DNA from: JAGVSZ01 sp019137045
GTDB taxonomy: Bacteria > Pseudomonadota > Gammaproteobacteria > Burkholderiales > SG8-39
Length of the DNA: 64,000 bases
Assembly: GCA_046347635.1 (NCBI GenBank)
Contig: JAXMFT010000008.1
Location: 124,001-188,000 of the forward strand
Direction of reading: 5' to 3'
A model generated the notes under the pieces. That model worked only from the letters and a program-made list of their open reading frames with translations, had not been told where the DNA came from and searched no databases. Below, in pieces: positions 15,608 through 24,283 of this stretch (within the stretch, counting starts at the first letter, position 1; each line of letters opens with the position of its first letter). The translations under genes were made by a program, and so were the position numbers.

Positions 15608-16270
15608 CTAGCGGCCGCGCACCGCCTTCACCGCGAGCTCCGTCCGGGTGCGCGCGTGGAGCTTCGCCATGATCCGGCTGACGTGATTCTTCACCGTGCC
15701 TTCGGCGAGCAGGACGATGCGCGCGATCTCGCGGTTGCTCCGGCCCTCCGCGATCAGCGTCAGGATCCGCTCCTCGCGCGCGGTCAGGGTCTCCGGTGCG
15801 GGCGGGGCGCCCTTGCGCGCCGGCGCGCCGGAGGGCAGGCGCCGGAGCTGCTCGATCACCATGCGCGCGATCGGCGGCGCGAGCCGCGACTCGCCGCGCT
15901 GCGCCGCGCGGACGGTGTCGAGCACTTCGGGCTCGGGCGCGCCCTTCAGCAGGTAGGCAAAAGCGCCGGCGCGGAACGACACGAACACCAGGTCGACGGC
16001 GGCGAAGGCGGTTAGCACCACGACCCGGGTCCCGGGCAGCTCGCCGGCGATCCGCCGGGTGGCGGCGACGCCGTCGACCCGCGGCATCTGCAGGTCCATC
16101 AGCACGACGTCGGGCCGTAGCCCGCGCGCGGCGCTCACCGCCTCCTCCCCGTCCGCGGCCTGGCCGATCACCTCGATCTCCTCCGCCGTGCCGAGGAGCT
16201 CCGCGAGGGCGTGACGGATCAGCGGCTGGTCGTCGACGACCAGGACCCGGATGCGGCCTCGTGCGCCCAT
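15608..16270 (-). CDS. NarL/FixJ family response regulator (orphan)
   Basis: The 220-residue protein has an N-terminal receiver (IRVLVVDDQPLIRHALAELL, phospho-acceptor in VVLMDLQMPRVDG, and the Lys in YLLKGAP) and a C-terminal LuxR-type HTH (LTAREERILTLIAEGRSNREIARIVLLAEGTVKNHVSRIMAKL). It should bind DNA upon phosphorylation. No histidine kinase is adjacent. It lies 119 bp downstream of the ABC transporter operon on the same strand, so it might regulate it or be independent. Confidence 0.9.
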   Translation of the reverse strand: MGARGRIRVLVVDDQPLIRHALAELLGTAEEIEVIGQAADGEEAVSAARGLRPDVVLMDLQMPRVDGVAATRRIAGELPGTRVVVLTAFAAVDLVFVSFRAGAFAYLLKGAPEPEVLDTVRAAQRGESRLAPPIARMVIEQLRRLPSGAPARKGAPPAPETLTAREERILTLIAEGRSNREIARIVLLAEGTVKNHVSRIMAKLHARTRTELAVKAVRGR

Positions 16271-16389
16271 CGGCGGACCCGGATGCGGCTCAGGGCGATT
16301 GCCGGCGCCGCGCGCCGCTCACCTGCCCGATATCGGGGTCGCGGGTCCGGCCGCAGGCGCCGCGGCGAGCGCGCATCCCCGGCGCGGAC

Positions 16390-17244
16390 TCACTGCTTCA
16401 CCGCCCCGACGGTGAAGCCGGCGACGAAGCGGTCGATGAACAGGGTGAACAGCGCGGCGATCGGCAGGCTGACGATCAGGCAGGCGGCCATGATCGCGCC
16501 CCAGAAGTAGACGTCGCCGCGCACGAGGAAGGTCGGCACGCCCACCGCGACGGTGTACGCCGACGAGGAGGTGATGAAGGTGAGCCCGTAGACGAACTCC
16601 TGCATCACCAGGGTGAGCGTGAAGATCACCGTCGCCAGGACCCCGGAGATCGCCACCGGCACCGCGACCCGCACGAAGGCGCCGAGGCGCGAGAGCCCGT
16701 CGATCATCGCCGCCTCCTCCAGCTCGGGCGGGATCGCCTTGAAGAAACCCATCAGCAGCCAGGTGCAGAACGGCACGGTGAAGCTCGGGTAGACCAGCAC
16801 CAGCGACCACAGCGAATCCTGCAGCCCGAGCACGGCGATGATGCGCGCGAACGGGATGAAGAGGATCGTCGGGGGAACGAGGTAGGTGAGGAAGATGCCG
16901 ATCGCGAGCCGGTGGCCGCCGCGCCCGGCGAGGCGCGCGAGGGCATAGCCCGCCGGGACCGCGAGGACGAGCGTTATGGCGACCACAGCGACGCCCACCG
17001 CGAGCGTGTTGAGCAGCCACTGCCCGAACTGCGTCTCGACGAAGAGCTGCCGCACGTGCGCGAGCGTGGGCGGGGCGTTGAAGACGAGCGGGTTGTGGCT
17101 GACCTCGATCAGGTCGGTGGTCGACTTGAACGCGGTGATCAGCATCCAGTAGAACGGAAAGGCGCAGAACGCGACGAACGCCGCGAGCAGCGCAAAGCGC
17201 CCGCCGGCCGCCAGCGGGCGGCGCAGGCGGCGCGCCGCGCGCAT
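16390..17244 (-). CDS. ABC transporter permease (MalG-like)
   Basis: This 284-residue inner-membrane protein has six helices and the EAA loop ELEEAAMIDGLSRLGAFVRVAVPVA that docks on the ATPase. It is the second permease of a carbohydrate-type (CUT1) importer. Its ATG shares one base with the upstream permease's stop (TGATG), showing tight coupling. The start follows the short Arg-rich segment MRAARRLRRPLAAGG. Confidence 0.9.
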   Translation of the reverse strand: MRAARRLRRPLAAGGRFALLAAFVAFCAFPFYWMLITAFKSTTDLIEVSHNPLVFNAPPTLAHVRQLFVETQFGQWLLNTLAVGVAVVAITLVLAVPAGYALARLAGRGGHRLAIGIFLTYLVPPTILFIPFARIIAVLGLQDSLWSLVLVYPSFTVPFCTWLLMGFFKAIPPELEEAAMIDGLSRLGAFVRVAVPVAISGVLATVIFTLTLVMQEFVYGLTFITSSSAYTVAVGVPTFLVRGDVYFWGAIMAACLIVSLPIAALFTLFIDRFVAGFTVGAVKQ

Positions 17245-18176
17245 CAGACGACCTCCGCCCGGCGCGCGAGCGTGAGCGCGCCGATCGCGACCGCGGCGAG
17301 CACCGGAAAGAGGAAGAGCGCGATCGCCGCTCCGCCGGCGAGGTCGCCGCCCTGCACGCCGGTGAAGAAGGCGAGGCTCGCGAGCACCTGGGTGGTGTCG
17401 TACGGCCCGCCGCGCGTGAGCACGAAGATCACGATCATGTCGGTGAACGTGAACACGACGCCGAAGAGCAGCGCCACCAGCATCACCGGCATGAGGAGCG
17501 GCAGGTTGATGCGGATGAGATGCCGCCAGAACCCGGCGCCGTCGATCGCCGCCGCGTCGTGGATGTCCTGCGGGATGGCGCTCATCCCGGCGAGGATGAT
17601 GACGGTGGCCAGCGGCGCGAGGCGCCAGACGTTCACCAGGATGACCGAAGCCATGGCGAGGTGCGGCTGGCCGAGCCAGATCGGCCAGGCGTCCGGCCCG
17701 ATCAGGTGCAGCGCGCGCGCCACCCAGTCGAGGATGCTGTACACCGGGTCGAAGATCCACAGCCAGCCGATCGCGCCGAGCGAGATCGGCGCCACCCACG
17801 GCAGCAGGATCAGGAAGCGCACCAGCGCGCGGCCCCGGAACGGCCGGTAGAGCGCCATGGCGGCGGCCTTGCCGAGCACCACGACGAGCGCCTGCGAGAC
17901 GACGGTGAAGACGATGGAGTTGCGCAGCGCCTGCCAGAAGGTCGGGTTCTCGATCGCGCTGCGGAAGTTCTCCAGGCCGACGAAGTGGAAGACGCGGGCG
18001 CCGACCGTCGCGTCGCTCACGCTGTAGTAGAGCGCGAGCAGGAACGGGAAGCCGACCAGCAGTCCGATGTAGAGGATGGCGGGCGCGAGCAGGGCGCGCG
18101 CGAGGGCCTGCGGATCGTCCCGCCACCGCGGCGCGGCGCGGCGCGGACGGACCCGGTCGAGCGCGATCGCATCCAC
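17244..18176 (-). CDS. ABC transporter permease (MalF/UgpA-like)
   Basis: This 310-residue permease has six membrane segments and an EAA loop in DIHDAAAIDGAGFWRHLIRINLPLLMP. It pairs with the downstream MalG-like permease. The gene starts seven bases after the ATPase stop codon. The family transports sugars, glycerol phosphate or polyols; the substrate here is unknown. Confidence 0.9.
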   Translation of the reverse strand: MDAIALDRVRPRRAAPRWRDDPQALARALLAPAILYIGLLVGFPFLLALYYSVSDATVGARVFHFVGLENFRSAIENPTFWQALRNSIVFTVVSQALVVVLGKAAAMALYRPFRGRALVRFLILLPWVAPISLGAIGWLWIFDPVYSILDWVARALHLIGPDAWPIWLGQPHLAMASVILVNVWRLAPLATVIILAGMSAIPQDIHDAAAIDGAGFWRHLIRINLPLLMPVMLVALLFGVVFTFTDMIVIFVLTRGGPYDTTQVLASLAFFTGVQGGDLAGGAAIALFLFPVLAAVAIGALTLARRAEVV

Positions 18177-18183
18177 GGCGAGG

Positions 18184-19320
18184 CTACTGCGCGCGCCTGC
18201 CCGTGCCCGGGTCGAAACGCTTCAGGTCGGTGTCGCGCGCGAAGAGCTGCTGCCGCTCGCCGGCGCGCAGGGCGGCGGCGATGGTCGACGGCCAGCGCAC
18301 GACCACCGGGTCGTGCGGCCACGGGTCGTCGAGCGTGCCGTACGCCAGCCGGTCGGCGCCCAGGTACTCGACGCGCCCGACGCGGACGGGCAGCGCCGTG
18401 ATCGGCTCGGCCGCGGCGAAGTGGGTGCGCGGCAGCAGGTGCTCGGGCCGCACCCCGAGCAGCGCGCCGGCGGTGCGGACGAGGTTCATCGGGGGCGAGC
18501 CGATGAAGGTCGCCACGAACGTGTCGGCCGGGTCCTCGTAGATCTCGTGCGGGCTGCCGACCTGGCGCAGCGCGCCGCGGTCGAGCACCGCGATGCGGTC
18601 GCCGAGCGCCATCGCCTCGACCTGGTCGTGGGTCACGTAGATGGCGGTCGTGCCGACGCGCCGCTGGAACTCGCGCAGCTCCTCGCGCGCGGTGGCGCGC
18701 AGCTGGGCGTCGAGGTTCGACAGCGGCTCGTCGAGCAGCAGCACCGTCGGCTCGCGCACGATCGCGCGCACCAGCGCGACGCGCTGGCGCTCGCCGCCCG
18801 AGAGCTGCCGCGGCTTGCGCCGGAGCAGGGGCTCCAGGCCGAACGCGGCGGACGCGTCCAGCACGCGGCGCTCGAGCGCGCGCCCGCGCACGCCGCGCGC
18901 GCGCAGCGGGAAGGCGATGTTCTCGAACACGGTCAGGTGGGGGTACAGCGCATAGCTCTGGAACACCATCGCCACGTTGCGGCTGCGCGGGGCGAGGTCG
19001 GTCACGACGGCGCCGTCGATCAGCACGTCGCCGGAGCTCGGCGTCTCGAGTCCCGCGATCATGCGCAGCAGCGTGCTCTTGCCCGAACCGGAGGGTCCCA
19101 GGAGGACGAGGAACTCGCCGTTGCGCACCGCGAGACTCACCGCGGCGACCGCGCTCACCTCGGCGAAGCCCTTGCTGAGGGCGCGCGCCTCGATCTTCGC
19201 CGCCGGGTCCGCGTCCGCCCGGGCATCCCCGCGCCGGGGCGCTGGCGCGCTCGCCTCCGCGCGAGGAACGATGCGCAGGCGCTCGGCCGCCCCGGGCGGG
19301 GCCTGCCCGGGCGCGATCAC
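18184..19320 (-). CDS. ABC transporter ATPase (UgpC/MalK-like)
   Basis: This 378-residue ATPase has Walker A GPSGSGKST, Q-loop VFQSYALYPHLTV, signature LSGGERQRVALVRAI, Walker B VLLLDEPLSNLDAQLR and H-loop YVTHDQVEAMALGDRI. A C-terminal OB-type regulatory domain (about residues 290-378) is typical of MalK/UgpC. The start is a GTG whose last two bases overlap the TGA of the binding-protein gene (GTGA), so the two are translationally coupled. The N-terminal 45 residues before KIEARALSKGF are not conserved. Confidence 0.93.
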   Translation of the reverse strand: MIAPGQAPPGAAERLRIVPRAEASAPAPRRGDARADADPAAKIEARALSKGFAEVSAVAAVSLAVRNGEFLVLLGPSGSGKSTLLRMIAGLETPSSGDVLIDGAVVTDLAPRSRNVAMVFQSYALYPHLTVFENIAFPLRARGVRGRALERRVLDASAAFGLEPLLRRKPRQLSGGERQRVALVRAIVREPTVLLLDEPLSNLDAQLRATAREELREFQRRVGTTAIYVTHDQVEAMALGDRIAVLDRGALRQVGSPHEIYEDPADTFVATFIGSPPMNLVRTAGALLGVRPEHLLPRTHFAAAEPITALPVRVGRVEYLGADRLAYGTLDDPWPHDPVVVRWPSTIAAALRAGERQQLFARDTDLKRFDPGTGRRAQ

Positions 19321-20702
19321 ACGAAGCCCCGCTCGCGCCACTTCGCGAAGATGCGCTTCGCCTGGACGTCGGCCTCGCGCACCGCCTCCTCGGGCGGGAG
19401 CGCGCCGGTCGCCGCCTTGGCGAACATGGTGTTCACCACCCAGGTGTTGAAGATCTCGTCCACCGCGGCGTTCGCGTAGCCCGGGTAGCCGACGTTGGTC
19501 GCCCAGCCGAGGACGTCGCCGAGCACCGCGTACTTGTCGTGCGGCTGCGCGCGCGCATCGTTCGCGATCTCCTTCTTCAGGTCGGGCACCGTGGCGGGGA
19601 AGCACGGGAAGTTGTAGAACTCGCTCGCGACGAAGCCGGCGCGGAAGTCGCCGATGTAGTCGGCGAGGAAGCGCTTCGCGCCGTCTTGGTTCTCGGCGAA
19701 CTTCCAGATCACGTAGCAGTCCATGACGTGCTCCAGGCCGATGCGGCGCGCCGGGCCCTGCGCCGCTTTCGCGAGCGCGATCTGGCGCGCGATGGCGAGG
19801 TGCTTGTTCTCGGCCTCGCGCGTGATCGAGATGGCGTTGAGCGCCAGCGAGATCTTGCCGGCGATCATCGCGCGGTTGTTCGAGGAGGCGTCCCAGGCGA
19901 GCACCTCGGGCGTCATCGCCTCCTGGTACAGGGCGCGCATGAACTTCACCGCGTCGATGGTCTGGCGCGAGTCGAGCGTGACGTTGCCGTGGTCGTCCTG
20001 CACCGAGCCGCCGAACGCGTACAGCAGCGCGCGCGTCGCCATCGCGGTGTCGAGCTCGGAGGACAGTCCGATGCCCACCGGGATCTTGTGCTTTTCCTTG
20101 ATCTTGCGGCCGCCCACGCGGATGTCGTCCCAGGTGGCCGGGAGCATGCCGACGTCGTCCCAGAGGTCGGTGCGGTAGTTGACCGGGTCCGGGACGTAGC
20201 TGTCGGAGAAGGCGAAGTACTTCTTCGTCTTCGGGTTGTAGGTGCTGCGCAGCGCGAGCTCGATCGGCTTGCCGTGGTGCCGGCCCACCTCCTCGTACAC
20301 CTCGCGGTGGTCGATGACCTGCGCCTCGTACGCCGGTGGCGGCGAGAGGAACATGAAGAGGTCGTGCCCCTTCTGCGCCGAGACCTCGGCCGCGGCGCGC
20401 GAGTTGAGGGCCGCGATGCCGACGTGGTCGACGATCACCTCGGTGTCGTGCTTGCGCCCCCACTCCTTCACGTAGGTGCCGTCGAACCACTTGTCGTAGG
20501 CGGGGACGAAGTGGTTCCACTGCAGGATCTTCAGCGTCTTCGCGGCGGCGCGGGCGCGCCGCGGCGCGATCCACGGACCGGCCGCGGCGGCAGCGGCGAG
20601 CGCTCCGGTCGTCCGGATGAAGCGGCGCCGCGAGACCGCGCGCTCGCTCGGCGGCTCGCTCGGTTGGACAGGGATTGCGGGTTGCAGTTTCGGATCGGTC
20701 AT
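19317..20702 (-). CDS. ABC transporter solute-binding protein with Tat signal
   Basis: The 461-residue protein opens with a twin-arginine signal (SRRRFIRTTGALAAAAAAG near residue 25) and matures after ARA. The mature region resembles family 1 extracellular solute-binding proteins (LQWNHFVPAYDKWFDG, later DPVNYRTDLWDDVGMLPATWDDI). Tat export suggests folding before export, uncommon for this family. It is the first gene of a four-gene operon and is preceded by a near-perfect sigma-54 promoter 40 bp upstream. Substrate unknown, perhaps a sugar, polyol or polyamine. Confidence 0.9.
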   Translation of the reverse strand: MTDPKLQPAIPVQPSEPPSERAVSRRRFIRTTGALAAAAAAGPWIAPRRARAAAKTLKILQWNHFVPAYDKWFDGTYVKEWGRKHDTEVIVDHVGIAALNSRAAAEVSAQKGHDLFMFLSPPPAYEAQVIDHREVYEEVGRHHGKPIELALRSTYNPKTKKYFAFSDSYVPDPVNYRTDLWDDVGMLPATWDDIRVGGRKIKEKHKIPVGIGLSSELDTAMATRALLYAFGGSVQDDHGNVTLDSRQTIDAVKFMRALYQEAMTPEVLAWDASSNNRAMIAGKISLALNAISITREAENKHLAIARQIALAKAAQGPARRIGLEHVMDCYVIWKFAENQDGAKRFLADYIGDFRAGFVASEFYNFPCFPATVPDLKKEIANDARAQPHDKYAVLGDVLGWATNVGYPGYANAAVDEIFNTWVVNTMFAKAATGALPPEEAVREADVQAKRIFAKWRERGFV

Positions 20703-20741
20703 GGCGCTCCTCCTTTCGGTGGCGGACCTGTCCAGCGCGAG

Positions 20742-20756
20742 GCAACGCGCGTGCCA
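20742..20756 (-). promoter_or_regulatory. sigma-54 promoter of the ABC transporter operon
   Basis: The minus-strand sequence TGGCACG-CGCG-TTGC fits the -24/-12 consensus exactly. The predicted start near 20730 leaves a leader of about 28 bases before the binding-protein ATG, which has AGGAGG close by. Confidence 0.8.
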
Positions 20757-20814
20757 GTGCAGAAGTCGTTGATCCCGCGCGGCCTTCGCACCGGCCGCGG
20801 GTCGGTCCGGCGCA

Positions 20815-20861
20815 TTTCGGCCGCGGCGCGTCGGCCCGGACGGAGGATTTCGGCCACGGCG
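20815..20861. repeat. paired repeats upstream of a sigma-54 promoter
   Basis: Two copies of TTTCGGCC(G/A)CGGCG start at 20815 and 20848, 33 bp apart (about three helical turns) and roughly 60-105 bp upstream of the -24 element. A similar TTTCGGCCGGCG lies at 21455, upstream of the next sigma-54 promoter. They could be enhancer sites for an NtrC-type activator; this is inference. Confidence 0.35.
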
Positions 20862-20915
20862 GGATTGCGGCCGATGGCAGCCCGATGCGGGCCGCGCCCG
20901 CCAGGCGAACGCCTC

Positions 20916-21275
20916 TCAGTGCTTCCCGCTCGCCCCGACGATGAGGCCGAGGACCTCGGCCGGACGCTCGACCTCGATGACGAGCTCCTCGTACGGCTCT
21001 CCCGCCAGACCGATCACGAGCGCGTGTTCGGGATCGGCGACGTCCCAGAACACCCGCTCGCCGTCGCGCGTGAGCGTTCCCGGCGCCGGCAGCCGCCGGG
21101 CGCCGCCGGGCAGACGGCGCAGGTCCTTCAGCCACGCGCGCACGAGCTCGGGCTCGACCCGGACGCTGCGCACGCGCTCGAGCGGAATCTCCATGTGGCT
21201 CTGGAGCACCCACAGCTTGCGCAGTCCCTGCAGCTCCAGGCGCAGCCTGCCGCCGGCGATCGATGCGCGCACCAT
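20916..21275 (-). CDS. small PH-like protein
   Basis: This 119-residue protein, from the ATG before VRASIAGG, has a strand-rich pattern (RLRLELQGLRKLWVLQSHMEIPLERVRSVRVEP, then DGERVFWDVADPEHALVIGL and YEELVIEVERP). It resembles bacterial PH-like domains, where a 'home' strand such as IPLERVRSV is typical. No signal peptide or membrane segment is seen. It lies between the ABC operon and the NRAMP gene, and has its own sigma-54 promoter at 21379-21393. Function unknown. Confidence 0.65.
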   Translation of the reverse strand: MVRASIAGGRLRLELQGLRKLWVLQSHMEIPLERVRSVRVEPELVRAWLKDLRRLPGGARRLPAPGTLTRDGERVFWDVADPEHALVIGLAGEPYEELVIEVERPAEVLGLIVGASGKH

Positions 21276-21378
21276 GGTCAGCGCCTCGCCGCGAGCGTGC
21301 GGAAGCGGCGGCGGGCGCGCGGGCTCGGGTTCACGATCGTGCCTCCTGCATCGGGCGAGACGGGTGCCCCGCTTCCTT

Positions 21379-21393
21379 GCAACGCGCGTGCCA
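21379..21393 (-). promoter_or_regulatory. sigma-54 promoter of the PH-like gene
   Basis: TGGCACG-CGCG-TTGC on the minus strand, followed by AA, is a full consensus match. It would start transcription near 21366, about 91 bases before the ATG. Its sequence is identical to the ABC operon promoter over the 15-base core. Confidence 0.75.
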
Positions 21394-21490
21394 CGTCGCC
21401 AACCGCTTGAGCGGGAACGAGGAGTGCGTTTCCCCGGCGCCCGGCAAGGATGTTTTCGGCCGGCGCCGCGGTTCCTCTCGGCCGCGCGGA

Positions 21491-22924
21491 TCAGCCGGCG
21501 AGCGCGAGCGCCGCGGAGCAGGCGACCGCGGCCGCCATCGCCGCCGTCGCCAGCCAGCCGACGACGCGCAGCCGGGGGGAGATCGCGAACGCGCCCATGA
21601 CCGCGCGATCGGACGCGAGCCGCATCACCACGATCATGATCGGGACGGAGACCACCGCATTCACGACCGCGCTCCAGACGAGCGCCTTGATCGGATTGAC
21701 GTCGGCGAAGTCGAGCGCGACGCCTCCGAGCAGCGCCGCCCCGAGCACGCCGTAGAAGCCCCTGGCCTCGCGCAGCTTGAAGCGCAGGCCCGCCCGCCAG
21801 GCGCGGCTCTCGGCGACGGCGTAGGCGACCGACCCCGCGAGCACCGGTACCGCGAGGAGGCCGGTGCCGATGATCCCGGCGGCGAAGAGCGCGAATGCGA
21901 GCGGACCCGCGACCGGACGCAGCGCCGCCGCGGCAGCGGCCGAAGAGCCGAGCTCGGTCGCGCCGGCGGCGTGCAGGGTGGCCGCCGCGGCGACCATGAT
22001 GCAGAGCGCGATCAGGCACGAGAACGCCATGCCGAGGACGGTGTCGAGGCGGATGCGGGCGAGCTCGACGCGCGCGCGCCGGGTGCCGGGGCGCAGCCCT
22101 TCGCCGCGCGCGTTCTCGCTCTCCTGCGCCGCCTGCCAGAAGAAGAGGTACGGGCTGATCGTCGTGCCGAGGATCGCGGCGACCATCTGCGCGTACTCCC
22201 GGTCCCAGCGCCACGCCGGGACGGCGAGCGACCCGGCGACGGTCCCCCAGGGCACGTGGACCACCATCAGCACGCCGGCGTACGCGAGCAGCGACACCGT
22301 GAGCCACTTGAGCACGCGCACGTAGCGCCGGTAGCTCGCGAACACCTGGAGCAGGAGCGTGAATACGCCGAACGCCACGGCGTACACCTGGCTCGGGCCG
22401 CCCGCGACGAGCTGCAGCGCGTCGGCCATCGCCGCGAGGTCGGCGGCGATGTTGCAGGTGTTGGCCACCGCGAGCAGCGCCACCATCGCGTCCACCGCGC
22501 GCGGCGGATAGGACGCGCGCAGGTTCGCGGCGATGCCGCGACCGGTGGCGCGGCCGATCCGCGCCGCGATCGTCTGCATCGCCACCAGCAGCGGGAACGC
22601 GAGCGGCAGCGTCCAGAGCATCGTGTAGCCGAACGCCGCCCCCGCCTGCGAGTAGGTCGCGATGCCGCTCGGGTCGTCGTCGGCCGCGCCGGTGATGAGG
22701 CCGGGCCCGAGCCGCGCGAGCCAGCGCGGGCGGCGCAGGAGGGGGCGCCGGCGCCCGCGCCGGAGTGATCCGGGTGCGGGATCCGGCGCGTCGAGGACGA
22801 AGCCCGGCGTCCCGGCGGCACCAGCCGCGCCGGGCCGCTCCTGCGCGGGGGGCCGATCGCCCCCGCGGGAAAAGGCGGCGAGCGCCCATGCGAGCAGCCG
22901 CGGACGCGGGCGGTTCGGATGCAT
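21491..22924 (-). CDS. NRAMP-family metal transporter homologue
   Basis: The 477-residue protein has a 65-residue charged N-terminal extension and then about eleven membrane helices. It begins its core with LGPGLITGAADDDPSGIATYSQAGAAFGY. Canonical NRAMP proteins have DPGN in the first helix and a metal-binding A-x-x-MPH motif in the sixth; here these are DPSG and GTTISPYLFFWQAAQES. The manganese-binding Met is thus absent, so the ion may not be Mn2+ or Fe2+. It lies upstream of the PH-like gene with a 215 bp gap and is not obviously in an operon. Confidence 0.85.
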   Translation of the reverse strand: MHPNRPRPRLLAWALAAFSRGGDRPPAQERPGAAGAAGTPGFVLDAPDPAPGSLRRGRRRPLLRRPRWLARLGPGLITGAADDDPSGIATYSQAGAAFGYTMLWTLPLAFPLLVAMQTIAARIGRATGRGIAANLRASYPPRAVDAMVALLAVANTCNIAADLAAMADALQLVAGGPSQVYAVAFGVFTLLLQVFASYRRYVRVLKWLTVSLLAYAGVLMVVHVPWGTVAGSLAVPAWRWDREYAQMVAAILGTTISPYLFFWQAAQESENARGEGLRPGTRRARVELARIRLDTVLGMAFSCLIALCIMVAAAATLHAAGATELGSSAAAAAALRPVAGPLAFALFAAGIIGTGLLAVPVLAGSVAYAVAESRAWRAGLRFKLREARGFYGVLGAALLGGVALDFADVNPIKALVWSAVVNAVVSVPIMIVVMRLASDRAVMGAFAISPRLRVVGWLATAAMAAAVACSAALALAG

Positions 22925-23162
22925 ACGTTGGAGCGGTGGCGTCTTTCGCCGCAGCGCTTCAATCTCCGTGAGCGGCGCCGCAAGTCTACCGGGGCGCCTT
23001 GCCGTTCAGGCGGGAAGGAGGCAGCGGTGGCGCCGCGCCTGGATCGCGGTGCAGAATGCTCCGGTGGCGGCCTGGGTTCGTGAAGCGCGACGCTGCGCTC
23101 GGGTCGCCCCGGGTGCTCGTCGCGGCTGCGACCTGCGGCGCATTGCGAAAGGACTCGAAGCG

Positions 23163-24131
23163 ATGCTCAAGACCGTGCTCTCCCTGCTCTCCGCGCTCTG
23201 CCTGGCGCTGCCCGCATCCGCCCAGGAGGCCTATCCGTCCCGGGTGGTGAAGTTCGTGGTGCCGTTTCCGCCCGGCGGACCGCTGGATGTCCCGGCGCGC
23301 TTCATCGCGCAGAAGCTCGGCCAGCACTGGGGTCGGCCGGTGGTGGTGGAGAACCAGTCGGGCGCGTCGGGATCGATCGGCGCGAACGCCGTGGCGCGCG
23401 CCGAGCCCGACGGCCACACGCTGCTCGTGACCGTGGACATCCCGATCACGATGTTCCCCGCCGTCGCGAAGCAGCTCCCCTACGATCCGCAGGCGGGCTT
23501 CCGGCCGATCGGCCTGTACACGCGCTTTCAGAACGGGCTGTTCGTGAATCCCGCGGTCCCGGCCGCGACGACCGCGGAGCTCGTGCAGCTCGCGCGGAAG
23601 CAGCCGGGCAAGCTCACGTTCTCCTCCGCCGGCGTGGCGACGCCCGCGCACTTCGCCGGGGAGCTCTTCAAGGTGAGCGCGGGCGTCGATCTCACCCACG
23701 TGCCCTACAAGGGCGCGGCGCCGGCCATGGCCGCGGCGCTCGCGGGGGAAGTGGACATGATGTTCGGCCCCACGACGCAGGGCGCCCCGCACGCGCGCTC
23801 CGGCAAGCTCCGGGCGCTCGGCGTGACCGGTCCCCGCCCCTCGGCGGTCCTGCCCGGCGTGCAGCCGTTCAAGGACCAGGGTTTCACCGGCCTCGTGCTG
23901 GAGAACTGGTTCGGCGTGTTCGCGCCCGCGCAGACGCCCGACGCCGTCGCGGCGGCGATCGGCGCGGGGTGGAAGCAGGTGATGGGCGACCCGGAAGTGC
24001 GCGAGAAGATGATCGCCATGGACCTCGAGCCGGTGTGGGAGGGGCCCGACGCGCTGCGCCGGGCGGTGGCGGCCGACCTGACGCGCTGGCGCGATCTCGC
24101 CCGGCGCGCCGGCATCACCTCGCCCAACTAG
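23163..24131 (+). CDS. Bug/TctC family solute-binding protein
   Basis: This 322-residue periplasmic binding protein has a signal peptide (MLKTVLSLLSALCLALPASAQ) and mature start EAYPSRVVKFVVPFPPGGPLD. The family's PFPPGG, ENQSGASGSIGANAVARAEPDGHTLL and HVPYKGAAPAMAAALAGEVDMMF motifs are clear. Bug proteins are expanded in betaproteobacteria and often lack dedicated membrane subunits nearby, as here. Ligand unknown. A strong 12-pair hairpin follows the stop codon. Confidence 0.93.
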   Translation: MLKTVLSLLSALCLALPASAQEAYPSRVVKFVVPFPPGGPLDVPARFIAQKLGQHWGRPVVVENQSGASGSIGANAVARAEPDGHTLLVTVDIPITMFPAVAKQLPYDPQAGFRPIGLYTRFQNGLFVNPAVPAATTAELVQLARKQPGKLTFSSAGVATPAHFAGELFKVSAGVDLTHVPYKGAAPAMAAALAGEVDMMFGPTTQGAPHARSGKLRALGVTGPRPSAVLPGVQPFKDQGFTGLVLENWFGVFAPAQTPDAVAAAIGAGWKQVMGDPEVREKMIAMDLEPVWEGPDALRRAVAADLTRWRDLARRAGITSPN

Positions 24132-24144
24132 CCTGCGCGACGCC

Positions 24145-24173
24145 GGCCGCGCCGGGCGCTCCCCGGCGCGGCC
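24145..24173 (+). terminator. strong hairpin after the Bug gene
   Basis: GGCCGCGCCGGG and CCCGGCGCGGCC form a perfect 12-pair stem with a five-base loop, 13 bp after the stop. There is no run of T, so it may be a stability or Rho-assisted terminator structure. Confidence 0.5.
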
Positions 24174-24202
24174 GCTGCGCCCGGTCAATGGTCACAAGGA
24201 TT

Positions 24203-24222
24203 ATTCAAGTAATCGATTGAAT
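24203..24222. repeat. AT-rich palindrome upstream of the multiheme cytochrome
   Basis: ATTCAA-N8-TTGAAT is an exact inverted repeat in an unusually AT-rich stretch (24195-24230). It lies 14 bp upstream of an FNR-type box, so it may be a second regulator site. Confidence 0.4.
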
Positions 24223-24235
24223 ATATGAGCGCAGC

Positions 24236-24249
24236 TTGACCTGAGTCAA
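24236..24249 (+). promoter_or_regulatory. FNR/DNR-type box, perfect dyad
   Basis: TTGAC-CTGA-GTCAA is a perfect palindrome of the FNR/DNR class. It is centred exactly 41.5 bp upstream of the A of the cytochrome ATG. A class II promoter would therefore produce a leaderless message starting at the AUG. Confidence 0.6.
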
Positions 24250-24283
24250 TGCGTGCCGCGCGCGGCGGGCGTCCACTGCTTCC

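Noticed and set aside
18184..21213. A 1009-residue open frame covering the ABC ATPase and beyond
   Set aside because: The conserved ATPase begins at the GTG at 19320, which overlaps the stop of the binding-protein gene. The upstream part lies antiframe to that gene.
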